A stretch of 64,000 bases of DNA from positions 191,835,891 through 191,899,890 of the forward strand of contig NC_081406.1 of assembly GCF_030272615.1 (NCBI RefSeq), read 5' to 3'. Source of the DNA: Cryptomeria japonica. Lineage: Eukaryota > Streptophyta > Pinopsida > Cupressales > Cupressaceae. The notes beneath the pieces are model-generated. The model was not told the origin of the DNA. It ran no database searches and saw only the letters and a list, made by a program, of their open reading frames with translations. Below are positions 1-9,957 of the stretch, in pieces. How positions within the stretch are numbered: the first letter of the stretch is position 1; the number at the start of each line of letters is the position of its first letter. The translations under genes and the position numbers were made by a program.

Positions 1-799
1 AAGCATTCAAGCATTCCTTTCAAGCATTGAGCATCTCAAGTCTCCTTTCAAGACTAGGTGTTGTATTCAAGTCAAGGATTCAACCATTGAAGAGGAGATC
101 CCTATCAACATTCAAAGCATTCAATTCTACATATCCATTCAAACAACTCTATCAATATTTCAATTGCATCCTCTCTTGAGGTGAATTCTATTTCAGTCAT
201 TTACTTTCATTTACTTGCAAGTACTTTTCATCATTTGGTTAATTCCAAAACCAAGGTTTGACTTAAAGGCAAACCCCCAATCCCAACAACATTTCCTCTC
301 TTTTCTGTGTGTAGGTTGCAGGTGCATAGCTGTATTTGCTAGTTTAAGCTTCATTTTCAAAGACGAAAAAACCCTTTTCGACTCGCGGATTTTTCGGAGG
401 ACCAAGTACACTTTCAACGCAATCTCGACAAATTTCACTCAAATTTACAAAGGAGCTTCATCTCAGCATTTTAATGCTAATTCTAGGTGCACAACTTCAT
501 CCCACATTTCTATCTCAAGTTATAATCATTTCTTTGCCATCTTTACACTTAGTCTCAATTCACTTAATTCATCCTATCCATTCTAAAAGAGGGGTCACTT
601 TTACTTTCCAAATTCATTGTCAATTCACTTAGCATTCAATCTCTTTCCATTGATATTGAATCTAGTGAATTCAACCCCCCTCTTTTAAATGTAATGCGTG
701 AAAGAGGTTGAAGAGGATCCTTTGTGAAACTTGCACTCCTTTCTTAAGGATGGTAAAGCTTTCCACTTGATCTTACCTCCTTCCTTTTTCACCATTACA
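1..799 (+). repeat. 5' LTR of the LARD-like element (3' portion only)
   Basis: This stretch matches 4715-5513 nearly base for base, with scattered substitutions. It ends in TTACA, four bases before the PBS-like TGG. Its first part contains many CATTCAA-type short repeats. Short open frames here, such as 215-586, are not conserved as protein between LTR copies and are not called. Confidence 0.85.
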
Positions 800-802
800 T
801 TT

Positions 803-815
803 TGGTGAACCCGAC
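803..815 (+). promoter_or_regulatory. Primer-binding site of the LARD-like element
   Basis: TGGTGAACCCGAC begins four bases after the LTR's terminal CA. The leading TGG would pair with the CCA end of a tRNA. I cannot name the tRNA from sequence alone; it is not the TGGTATC initiator-Met type. The same motif recurs at 5517 after the second LTR. Confidence 0.6.
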
Positions 816-1929
816 ATCTTACATGCTTGACATTTCACACTATTGCATATTTTTCATTTACAAGTTTAATTTTCTAGCAAAACTTAGTGGTTAATTCATT
901 CAAAACCGTAGTTGTTAAAATTGGAATTGAACTTGTTTTTTTCCAAAAATTGTTATCTATTGTTTTAGATCTGAAAAATTGCATTAAATACAATTTCTTA
1001 TTTGTCTTGTTCAAATTACAAATCAATTTTACAAAATTAAGTGGTTAATGGTCAAAACCTTAATTTTCAAAAATCAACTTGAACTTGTGCAAGCATTGGA
1101 TTTACATTTAATTTTCAGATTTAGAACTATTTTCATTTCAGTTTTGTCTTCTTGCCTAAAATTCAAATTTTCAACTTCCCTCCCTTTTCCAAAATTCAAA
1201 ATTTAAAATCTAAAAATTCAATGGTTAGGTCCTAAAACCCTAATTTTTAAATTCACTTGGATTTTGTGTAAAATTCAATCAATTTCAACCAATTTCAGTT
1301 TTCAAAACATTATCCAAGGTGGCCTCATCCATTAGGTTTGACCTTTTTCAAATTTGTAATTCAAGTTCTTATCTTTTTCAAAACCCTATTAGGGTCCTAT
1401 TTTCACATTCAAACCTTCATTTTGCATATCTAAACTTTGTAAAATCAACCAATTGTTTGAGGTTAGCTCTAAAATCATTGTAGCTTTCACCCTTGAAAAT
1501 TTTCGAAAAAGTTGGGCAGACTGTGTGCAACTTCAACACAATCCCTGGCTTTTTCCTAAAATTTTTGGAGACTGTTATAACTGTATTTAATTGCTTAAAT
1601 CCAAAAAATTTGCTGATTTTGTTGAATTTTGATCCCTCTAAAATAAAAAATACTTCACAAATTCAATATCACAACTTTCAAGAAAAAATTTAAAATTAAG
1701 TGGTTAATTGTAATCTGCCCTGATTTAAAAATTTTTGTCAATTTTAATTTTAAAGTTAAGTGGTATCCCATAGGCCCTAATTTTAAAATTTCAAAATATT
1801 ATTTTGGAAATTGTGTCATTTCTTCTTTCAACAAAGTTCAAATTATATAATCATCATTTGTACATTATTCAATTTTGCAAACTTTGTTCCTTAAATTCAA
1901 AACTCAAATTCAAAATTTCCCTCTAGTGC

Positions 1930-2834
1930 ATGCATTTTATCACTATTAGTCCTACCTCTACTATCTACGTTAGACGAAGCACTAGAATTAAGGCTTCCGA
2001 AGGTTTAATTCTCGAAGAGATGGAGCCTAATTCGGGTGACTTCTTCAATGAGGATAATGCTAATTCTACACATCCTAATAACATCCTTGTCTACCCAATT
2101 GATGATTCCAATGATGTGGAAGAAGCTTTGACTAGAGTTTCCGCATATCACTTTCAAAATTGGACAATCAATTTGACAACTTTTAACAATGGATGTCCCA
2201 AGAACATTCTAGTAGTGAAGCTCTTCCTTTAATTAAAGGTTTGAAATGCATGATTCAAAGTGATAAGAATTGAATTGATATATTGCATGTCATTTCTCAT
2301 ATTGTTGATTCTAATGGCATGCCTATAAAGAGTTGTGCTGAGAACTTAGGTTATTCACAACCTCCTACACAAGTCAATCATTCTATTCCTTTGACCACTT
2401 CAATGAGTAGCATTCCTACTTTCACTTCAAACATCATGACTACATCAACTCAAAATATTATACCTACAACCATTAGTCATGGGGGAAATCCCCTTTCTTC
2501 ATTTAATCCTCCATCCTTATCTATGCCTTCAATGAGTATTCCTATTGTCTCTCAACCAATCAATGTGATACAAGGGGGAAATTCATCCAATCATTATATC
2601 CCTCCTTTTAGTGTCCCATTTCCTACTCAATCATCCCCTATGCCTACTTACCATAGTGTTCCACCACCCTATTCTCAATCAATGCCTTCTTTCAATAACA
2701 TCATACCACCTTCTCAATCAAACATGTCTAACATAAACTCTTCAACCAAAGCAACCATTAATAGCCTTGCCCAAAATGTGTCATCATTGCAACAACAAAT
2801 TGCTTCTATGAGTCAATCCAAGTTAAAATCTTAG
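1930..2834 (+). pseudogene. Degraded Pro/Ser/Thr-rich protein of the LARD-like element, first part
   Basis: An open frame runs 1930-2232. A frame change near 2210 and one stop near 2275 lead into a second open stretch that reads to a stop at 2834. The first part contains a basic, charged segment (RRSTRIKASEG) followed by acidic residues. The second part is dominated by Pro, Ser, Thr, Asn and Met with repeated SMPS and PPYS-like motifs, and ends in a Gln/Ser-rich probable coiled segment. There is no zinc knuckle or enzyme motif. The position just after the leader would suit a Gag-like protein, but I do not recognise the family. The composition looks coding rather than random, with high Pro and Ser and few stops in one frame. 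Confidence 0.45.
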
Positions 2835-2838
2835 AGGT

Positions 2839-3449
2839 ATGGTAGAGAAACAAGAAACTACCAAAGATGAGAATATTTTTCCTTCAAAAAAATTCCTCCT
2901 TTCATAAATATTCCCCCTTCTTCTCAGCCTTCTGCTAAGACTCAACGAAATCGTTATGCGAGAGATCGCCAACAAAAATGTCATGCTAGAGCTTGTGAAT
3001 TTGTTTCTCAAACTATTCAATCTCCCAAAACACTAACGGTTGACATGATTCTCTTTTCTCCTAAACAAGATGTTGAACCTAAATCTCCAAATCATAAGTT
3101 GCATAAAACATGTGATGGTTTCACTTCTATTCATGTTAGAGCTCCTCTTTCTATAAATCTTGATGAATAAATAGGTGAAAATGTTGTTTATGATGGCAAC
3201 AAAAATCCTAATGCTTCTGATAGTGAATATGAATATATTGATATTGACAAATTTTTATCTACAAAAGTTTCAAAAGCCTTAATCCTAGCTCCTAGAATTG
3301 AACAAAGTGATTTAGTACATGAGCCTAGTCCTTGTTTGGATCTTGTGATAGCTCCATCTATTATGCTCAATATCTCTCCTCTTGCATGTTTCTCACCTTC
3401 CCGAAATAGTGATCAGCAAGATCGGGAGGTGGATGTCATGCTAGACTAG
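2839..3449 (+). pseudogene. Second Pro/Ser-rich reading frame of the LARD-like element, two disruptions
   Basis: An ATG at 2839 follows the previous stop by four bases. The frame is broken once in a run of seven A at 2886-2892, where one more A would keep it open. It then reads from about 2916 to a TAG at 3447-3449 with a single internal TAA at 3168-3170. The product would be about 200 residues: a basic N-terminal third (KTQRNRYARDRQQK), an acidic Tyr-rich centre (DSEYEYIDIDKF), and a Ser/Pro-rich end. Only two lesions in about 600 bp suggest it was coding recently. No family is recognised. It may be a continuation of the upstream Gag-like frame. Confidence 0.4.
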
Positions 3450-3816
3450 TTACATTAGCACTATAGATCCTCTACCTCTCTCTCTTTTATCACTCTTTTG
3501 TGACCATTCTTCTATGTGTCTCCTTGTTCTTCTATTTTTTGTCCCTATTAATGTCTACTTGAGGACGATGCAAAGCATTGAGATCTCTTTTGGTCTCTTT
3601 CATGTTGACTCAAAAGACAAGTCTATTCCCTTTCTTCCAAGGTATTTTCCTTTCTTTGGGGAATGACTACTATTATATGCATATATACATGATATACATG
3701 AGTTATCATACAACATACTGACCCCGAGGAAAGTGAAACTACCTCATGCTTTGTGTTTTGTGTTCATTATCCTTGGGTTTATTCCTCAATTGGGGGCTAA
3801 ATCCTTGTGATAACGT

Positions 3817-3906
<90 letters not shown>

Positions 3907-4276
3907 GGGTGTATCCTACCTTAAAGAAATCACTTCCGATAAGGCATGCATGATCGCTTTAACATGGGGGCATACACTCTGCTCATATTTTCCTTCTTGA
4001 CACTTAAAGTTACTTAGTGAACTTGACCTTACCTTGTAATTTTTTGGTATTGTTTTTCATGACTCATAGTGAGGGGAACCTTACTACTTGCAGTCATGGT
4101 TCTTCCCTATTGATCTTCCCTTTTATTTTGTCAATCGAATTTGTAAGATCCTTAGTCCACTAGGGGCTTGGTATATCTTGCCTCCTTGACGTGGTGAAAG
4201 ACTTTCAATCTTGTTTCCTTGTACTTTACGGGTAGTATTAGCATACGCTTATACTCCCGCTAAAATGGGGGCTAAA
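3450..4276 (+). other. Non-coding 3' part of the LARD internal region
   Basis: Apart from the TC microsatellite this region contains no convincing frame. GGGGG-containing motifs recur at about 3791, 3966 and 4266; the last directly precedes the 3' LTR and is the best polypurine-tract candidate (4262-4270). Confidence 0.5.
3819..3904 (+). repeat. (TC)n microsatellite, about 43 units
   Basis: An uninterrupted TC run lies in the 3' part of the LARD internal region. The Ser/Leu repeat ORF over it (3746-4000) is a by-product of the dinucleotide repeat. Confidence 0.97.
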
Positions 4277-5513
4277 TGTAACATCATAAAATTGTGACCT
4301 TACAATTTTTTACTGCATTTGGGTCTTCACATTGGCAAAGTGAATCCCTAAGCCTGATTAGAGACCTGAGACATGCTCGCACCTCCTGAAATATGCATTT
4401 TCTCGCATCATGCACTTTCCTCCTACACTTCCTATCCTGGATTAGGGCAGGATAGGGGTGTGGTGTCCCTGTACCCCCTAGGACAGGGGCGTGGCGCCCA
4501 TGTCCTTGCCCTATTTTGGGCCCCCTCCACTCAAATCTTGCATTGGGCTTGTCAATGGGAAGCGGGAAAAGGTTTTCTATGTCGGCCTAAGACGGAAAAT
4601 CAGTTACAAACCCTAATTGGCAAGTATATAAGATGCATTTTCCCCTCTCATTTGGATAAGTTCAATCAAGTACAATAAGTTCAATAAGTCAATGAGTTCA
4701 ATAAGTTCAAGAAGCAAAATCAAGCATTCCTTTCAAGCATTGAGCATCTCAAGTCTCCTTTCAAGGCTAGGTGTTTCATTCAAGTCAAGGATTCAACCAT
4801 TGAAGAGGAGATCCGTATCAACATTCAAATCATTCAATTATACATATCCTTTCAAACAACTCTATCAATGTTTCAATTGCATCCTCTCTTGAGGTGAATT
4901 CTATTTCAGTCATTTACTTTCATTTACTTGCAAGTACTTTTCATCATTTGGTTAATTCCAAAACTGAGATTTGACCTGAAGGCAAACCCCTAATCCCAAC
5001 AAAATTTCCTCTCTTTTTTGTGTGTAGGTTGCAGGTGCACAACTGTATTTGCAGGTTTAAGCTTCATTTTTCAGAGACAGAAAAACCTTTTTTGGCACAC
5101 GGATTTTTAGGAGGACCGAGTACACTTTCAACACAATTCTGATAAATTTTTCTCAAATTTACAAGGGAGCTTTATCTCAGCATTTTACTGCTAATTCCAG
5201 GTGCACAACTTCATCCCGCATTTCTATCTCAAGTTATAATCATTTCTTTGCCATCTTTACACTTAGTCTCAATTCACTTAATTTATCCTATCCATTCTAA
5301 AAGAGGGGTTACTTTTACTTTCCAAATTCATTGTCAATTCACTTAGCATTCAATCTCTTTCCATTGATATTGAATCTAGTGAATTCAACCCCCCTCTTTT
5401 AAATGTAATGCGTGAAAGAGGTTGAAGATGATCCTTTGTGAAACTTGCACTCCTTTCTTAAGGATGGTAAAGCTTTCCACTTGATCTTACCTCCTTCCTT
5501 TTTCACCATTACA
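4277..5513 (+). repeat. Complete LTR (1237 bp) of the LARD-like element
   Basis: It starts TGTAACATC after a G-rich tract and ends TTACA. Its 3' two-thirds match 1-799. It is followed by a PBS-like motif at 5517 and about 43 bp identical in order to the sequence after the first LTR. A terminal 3' LTR should not be followed by internal sequence, so this copy is shared by two tandem elements. Confidence 0.85.
4625..4632 (+). promoter_or_regulatory. TATA box candidate in the LTR
   Basis: TATATAAG lies about 350 bp into the LTR, just before the short tandem AAGTTCAAT-type repeats. The position is consistent with the U3/R border. Transcription start would be expected about 30 bp downstream. Confidence 0.5.
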
Positions 5514-5556
5514 TTTTGGTGAACCCGACGTCTTACATGCTTAACATTTCACATTA

Positions 5557-6100
5557 TTTGACCTAAAGGCAAACCCCCAATCCCAACAACATTTCCTCTC
5601 TTTTCTGTGTGTAGGTTGCAGGTGCATAGCTGTATTTCCAGGTTTAAGCTTCATTTTTCAGAGACGAAAAAACCCTTTTTGGTGCACGGATTTTTTGGAG
5701 GACCGAGTACACTTTCAACGCGGTCTCAAAAAATTTCACTCAAATTTACAAAGGAGCTTCATCTTGGCATTTTACTGCTAATTCCAGGTACACAACTTCA
5801 TCCCGCATTTCTATCTCAAGTTATAATCATTTCTTTGCCATCTTTACACTTATTCTGAATTCACTTAATTCATCCTATCCATTCTAAAAGAGGGGTTACT
5901 TTTACTTTCCAAATTCATTGTCAATTCACTTAGCATTCAATCTCTTTCCATTGATATTGGATCTAGTGAATTCAACCCCCCTCTTTTAAATGTAGTGCAT
6001 GAAAGAGGTTGAAGAGGATCCTTTGTGAAACTTGCACTCCTTTCTTGAGGGGGGTAAAGCTTTCCACTTGATCTTACCTCCTTCCTTTTTCACCATTACA
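5557..6100 (+). repeat. Third, 5'-deleted LTR copy
   Basis: It matches the last 544 bp of the 4277-5513 LTR, ending with the same CACCATTACA at 6100. It is joined directly to 43 bp of leader (5514-5556). The simplest reading is a tandem element whose whole internal region and the first part of its 3' LTR were lost in one deletion. Confidence 0.8.
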
Positions 6101-6149
6101 AGTTCATACAATGTTTGGGTATCTAACTCATATCTATAAGATAATAAAG

Positions 6150-6548
6150 TTGCATGATCACATTTTGATAGAGTCATATTCTTAGATTCTAGTTAATATG
6201 TTGAATAAGAAAATTATTGATTTCATTAATTGGTAGTTGTCTTCGGTTGTTTAGTAAATTCTCTAGTTGAGAAATTTGTTGGATATTGTTTCCTTTATCT
6301 ACATCTCGAGGGAGTGGAGCAATGTGGCTGATTGTCTGGCTGAATGGGCTTTAGAGAATATGAGCAATTGGAAAGTTGGTGACTAGGATCATCTTCCCTG
6401 AATTTTTCCCAAAGGTAAGATAAGTCGATTGTTGAGGATATGTATGGTTAATGGGGTGGTATTGTTTGGTTTCCTTGAGGGTTTGGCTCTACTGATATCT
6501 TGAGGCTAGCTTGTTGGTTGGACTGCTCGAGCCCCTGGTGGAGTTGGG
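6150..6548 (+). pseudogene. LINE RNase H C-terminal fragment
   Basis: Translation gives ADCLAEWALENMSNWKVGD at about 6330-6388, matching ADCLAKWASGNIDNWRIEGW of LINE A near 22230 and TDCLAKWASEHDSDWKIEGW of the LINE near 53640. Upstream the match continues with frameshifts to about 6150. Only the RNase H tail and 3' region remain. The LARD LTR abuts it at 6100. Confidence 0.7.
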
Positions 6549-6560
6549 GACTAGATTATT

Positions 6561-7234
6561 GTTTTGATTAGATAAAGTAGTGAAGGGCCCAAACATGTAA
6601 CATATACAACCATTAAGGTGAGAAGAAATAATCTCAAGAGAGGTGAGATTAAAAATTAAACCAAATAGGCAAAGCTTAAATTGACTAGAGCTTAGAACTA
6701 GTGGGAAACAAAGGTCCCAACCCCAAACAAAAACTACCTTCTCAACATGAGGAAGAGGGAGAGAAAAGGACACGTGACTTTTTCTCCATCTACGAACAAT
6801 AGTCTGAGCGATGGTATCATCAAAATTCCCACTAGGAGGGGAAGAGAGATGAGGCCTCCCCTCAAGAGGATAAGAAATAGACAAAGGGGGATCAATAGAA
6901 GGGCTAGGTGATAGGCAGCTGACATCCACCGATGAAGATAAGATTAGAGTGAAAACCATCAAAGAAGCAGGAAAGAGCTTGGAAAAGGAGGAAATACCAC
7001 AAGGTCCACAAGACAGGTCGAGGCCATTCATAAATCAAGCTTATCAAAACCCTAAGAAGAAACATCCCCCAAGGAGACAAGATCCTAAATAGTGAAATGA
7101 TCATCATAATAATTTTTCCTCCAAGTAGCAAGCCCCTTCTAATGACCCTGAGAACAAACCGAAGCTAAATAACCTTTAGCAAAGCATTGACGAAAAGGGA
7201 TGCCCTCATAATTTAATGGTTGAGACCAAGGCCA
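6561..7234 (-). pseudogene. LINE ORF1 fragment (CCHC knuckle end), reversed
   Basis: Reading leftward from about 7216, the minus strand gives PLNYEGIPFRQCFAKGYLASVC. This is the linker and degenerate CCHC zinc knuckle typical of plant LINE ORF1 proteins (compare LDYKTLPFRCWLCHEYGHL in LINE A near 9888). Several stops follow, then a Ser/Pro/Leu-rich tail frame at 6489-7031. The block is bounded by GACTAGATTATT at 6549-6560 and 7235-7246, suggesting it inserted as a unit. It has no clear poly-A tail. Function in ORF1 would be RNA binding. Confidence 0.55.
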
Positions 7235-7246
7235 GACTAGATTATT

Positions 7247-8372
7247 ATTTGTAATATTGGATTATTATTGATTACATAATTTTTAACCCTTTTTAAAAAA
7301 ATATATATTATTTTTTATTGTTATTTTCATTACATGTATTTATTTTTAGTATGCTCCTAAACACCTTGAGATCCTTACATCCCTTCTCTTTCATTCTAGT
7401 TACACTATTTTGCACATTCATAACTCTCAAACAACCTCAATATTTTTTCTTATTCCTCACAACTATAGATTCCATTAAGGAAGAAGTTATTTTTTCTTAT
7501 TCCTCACAACTATAGATTCCATTAAGGAAGAAGTTATCCAAATCTATAGAAGATTTGGTGATATGTTCCTTGTTTTTTATTTAATTAATTTATTTCAATA
7601 GATCAATATTTAGAGTTATTGCTATATTCCTCTAGCTATTATTATTTTGTTGTGAAATTCACATTTTTCTAAAAAAAATCTTTATTTTTTTGGATCTTAT
7701 AGACAACAATGTAACATTCAACTTCCATTTGATGTGCTACATCCTAGACAATAGCCTATTTCATTTGGCATGTTAGGTTCCTCTCATCTTCCTCTTTTCA
7801 AAATTTTAATAAAAAATTATAAATTATCAATTTATTTTCTAGTAAATAGCACTTTTTAGGATTATGGATTTAAGTTGTTATAAATTAGCAAACTAGTTCA
7901 ATCCTAATGCAAAAGATAGGCAAAATTATTTGACTAATACATCTTAACTAAATTGTCATTTTCCTTCTTTTACACAACAAAACTTTATACCAAACATGTT
8001 GCTATATTTTGTCATGGCATATAAAACAAGCAACTTAATCTCTCCTTCCACATATTGAACTAATTACGCCAAAGGCGTATTATACTCACATATGGATGCA
8101 AAAATGTCTATCAATAAAAACCATAAGCATTTAAAATTTGACATGTTTGTGACACTTAAATGCATGAAAAAGAAAAAAAACACATTTTATTATTATTTTT
8201 TAATTTAATTTAATTTAATTTATCCTCTTATGCACTCAATTAAATATATTTTAATTATTTAATGCTAATTATATCTTCACTTCCACTTATCTATCTCCAT
8301 CATGCAATCAATTAACTTCATGATTATTTTAATATAATATTATTAATTATGGGAGAGTAATAACAATATTTA
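7247..8372. other. AT-rich intergenic DNA
   Basis: No coding signal. A 47-bp unit is duplicated in tandem at 7442-7488 and 7489-7535. Around 8066 the motif AAAGGCGTATTA with following ACTCACAT resembles 33541-33565, and 8284-8345 resembles 33768-33805 and 52530-52570. This marks the region as a member of the same AT-rich dispersed family. Confidence 0.6.
7442..7535 (+). repeat. 47-bp perfect tandem duplication
   Basis: Two adjacent copies that appear identical lie in AT-rich DNA. The ORF reading 7318-7515 crosses it but shows no protein features. Confidence 0.9.
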
Positions 8373-8375
8373 ATA

Positions 8376-8460
8376 ATAGGAGATGACCCCACAACACAAT
8401 GGTTAGTCGCGAGCCTCCTACATGGGAGGTCTTGGGTTCAAGTTTGCTCGAGTCTCATAT
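8376..8460 (+). repeat. tRNA-like head of a putative SINE
   Basis: The sequence contains an A-box-like ACACAATGGTTAG, a five-pair stem CCTCC/GGAGG around TACATG where the anticodon arm would be, and a B-box-like GGGTTCAAGTT about 20 bases on. Order and spacing fit a tRNA-derived polymerase III promoter. It is embedded in the AT-rich family whose other copy (56886-56970) appears to lack the tRNA-like part. It lacks a foldable full acceptor stem, so it is not a tRNA gene. Confidence 0.45.
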
Positions 8461-8810
8461 TCGTCTAAAGATACATATGCTAGTAATATAACTACCTAAA
8501 ACAACCTCAAATGTGAATGATAATGTGGATATGAAAAAGAAAATTCAAAAAACACATTTGAGAAGTGTATTACACTCATAGAATGAATTCAAGAAGCTCC
8601 ATCAATAAAAACTCCATTATGTGTCTTCTTTTTATACATAAATAATTTTAGTCATCTATTTATTTTAAATTTTTTATTTTTATTTTATTTTATAATATTT
8701 TATTAATATTTAAAAACCATGTTATATTAAGAAAGTATAAAATTAATATGGATAAACATATCCTTAAAAAAATGGATTTTTATTTGAAATGTTAAATAAC
8801 AATTTGCCCA
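8461..8810. repeat. AT-rich dispersed repeat, left flank of LINE A
   Basis: 8470-8560 matches 56886-56970 in the same orientation. 8638-8800 matches 54255-54405. The match breaks at 8810, where LINE A begins, and its continuation is found at 22496 onward. Confidence 0.65.
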
Positions 8811-9137
8811 GATTTTATGGATGGCGAACAAGGAAACGTTGCGTGTGAGGGCCTGGTGCAGGCCATGGCCTGCATGAAGGCTTAACGACCTTGCATGCAG
8901 CCCTTTTTGGCTGTCATGTCCATGGTTTGGCGTGCAAAGTGTGGGGTTTGGGTTTTTGAGGTGTGGTGGTGGTGAGTTGGGGGGGGGGCTGGGGTTTCAT
9001 GATGTCTTTTTATTTTTGTCTATGATCTTTGGCTCTCTTCTCAGCTAGTTATTCACTTTCACATTTTGGGGTGGTTGGCTTTGGGGTTGGTGTTGGGTGT
9101 CCGGGTAGAGTTGGGTCTTTTCTTTTTTCTTTTTTGC

Positions 9138-9957
9138 ATGGATCCATTGAAGGGGGAGCCATCGAAAGTCAAACATCCTATGGATTTTTGGGCAGCGATT
9201 GGGGGTTCATCTTTGAATCGATCAGTGAGATTCTTTGATAATAGCTTATTTTCTAAGGACGTGGGTGATGGAGGATTTGTGCCTTCCAAGGGTTCTCGGA
9301 TCCAAAAGGTTAATGGATACCTCGAACGGTCTAAGGAGAGACCCATTTTTGAAATTCTAACGGAGTTGATTGCTGAAGACATTGAGTATTTTTCGAAGCA
9401 TGCATTTCTCTGCAAGTTTATGGGAATGAGGGTCTCACTCCAATTTATGGAGTCTTGGTCACAGAGGACTTGGTCACTCGAGGGTGAAATGGAAATAATA
9501 TTGTTGGCAAACAATTATTTTATGGTGGTATTCAATTGCATGGCAGATCACATTAAGGTTTTTGAAGGTAGACCTTACTTCCACAATCAGGTTGGTCTAT
9601 TTATGAAACCTTGGCATGCAGATTTCAATCCAACAGAAGAACTTCCAAATCGGGTTCTTGTGTGGGTATTGCTTCCCTGATTTCCAGTGGAATGTTGACA
9701 CGATGATATACTGCATAATGTGGCCTCGTTGCTGGGGAAACCAGTTGGTTCTTCTCAACAAACTCAAGATAGGAAGGTAATGACTTTTTCTCATGTCTGT
9801 GTTGAAATTGACTTAAATAAACCTCTTCCAGATTCCTTGGAAATTAGTGCAAGATCCTATTCTTGGATCTAACAGTTAGATTACAAAACATTACCATTTC
9901 GTTGTTGGCTCTGCCATGAATATGGTCATTTGTAGCGGAGATGCCCAAAGTCAAAAC
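9138..9957 (+). pseudogene. LINE A ORF1, N-terminal part
   Basis: I chose ATG 9138 (MDPLKGEPSKV) because the open frame upstream reads through G/T-rich UTR. The frame is open to about 9680. A frameshifted continuation reaches QLDYKTLPFRCWLCHEYGHL with RRCPK at about 9871-9950, a CCHC zinc knuckle with a stop just before RRCPK. The middle (residues about 60-180) fits the DUF4283 RNA-binding fold common to plant LINE ORF1 proteins. ORF1 would coat LINE RNA. The gene is cut at 9957 by the Copia insertion and resumes at 17432. Confidence 0.7.

Larger units (their letters stand above)
1..5513 (+). mobile_element. Non-autonomous LTR retrotransposon (LARD-like), left end outside the window
   Basis: Two long direct copies, 1-799 and 4277-5513, enclose an internal region of about 3.5 kb. 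The right copy starts TG and ends CA, and a primer-binding-like TGGTGAACCCGAC follows the left copy at 803. A G-rich run (AAAATGGGGG) just precedes the right copy, so the element reads on the plus strand. No protease, integrase, RT or RNase H motif is visible in the internal region, which is why I call it LARD-like rather than an autonomous Gypsy or Copia. It carries a degraded Pro/Ser-rich coding region (1930-3449) and a TC microsatellite. About 440 bp of the left LTR lies outside the window. Superfamily is not established; the PBS is not the initiator-Met type used by the Copia elements here. Confidence 0.8.

Noticed and set aside
4373-4678. 101-codon frame
   Set aside because: It lies wholly inside the LTR and shows no protein-like motif.
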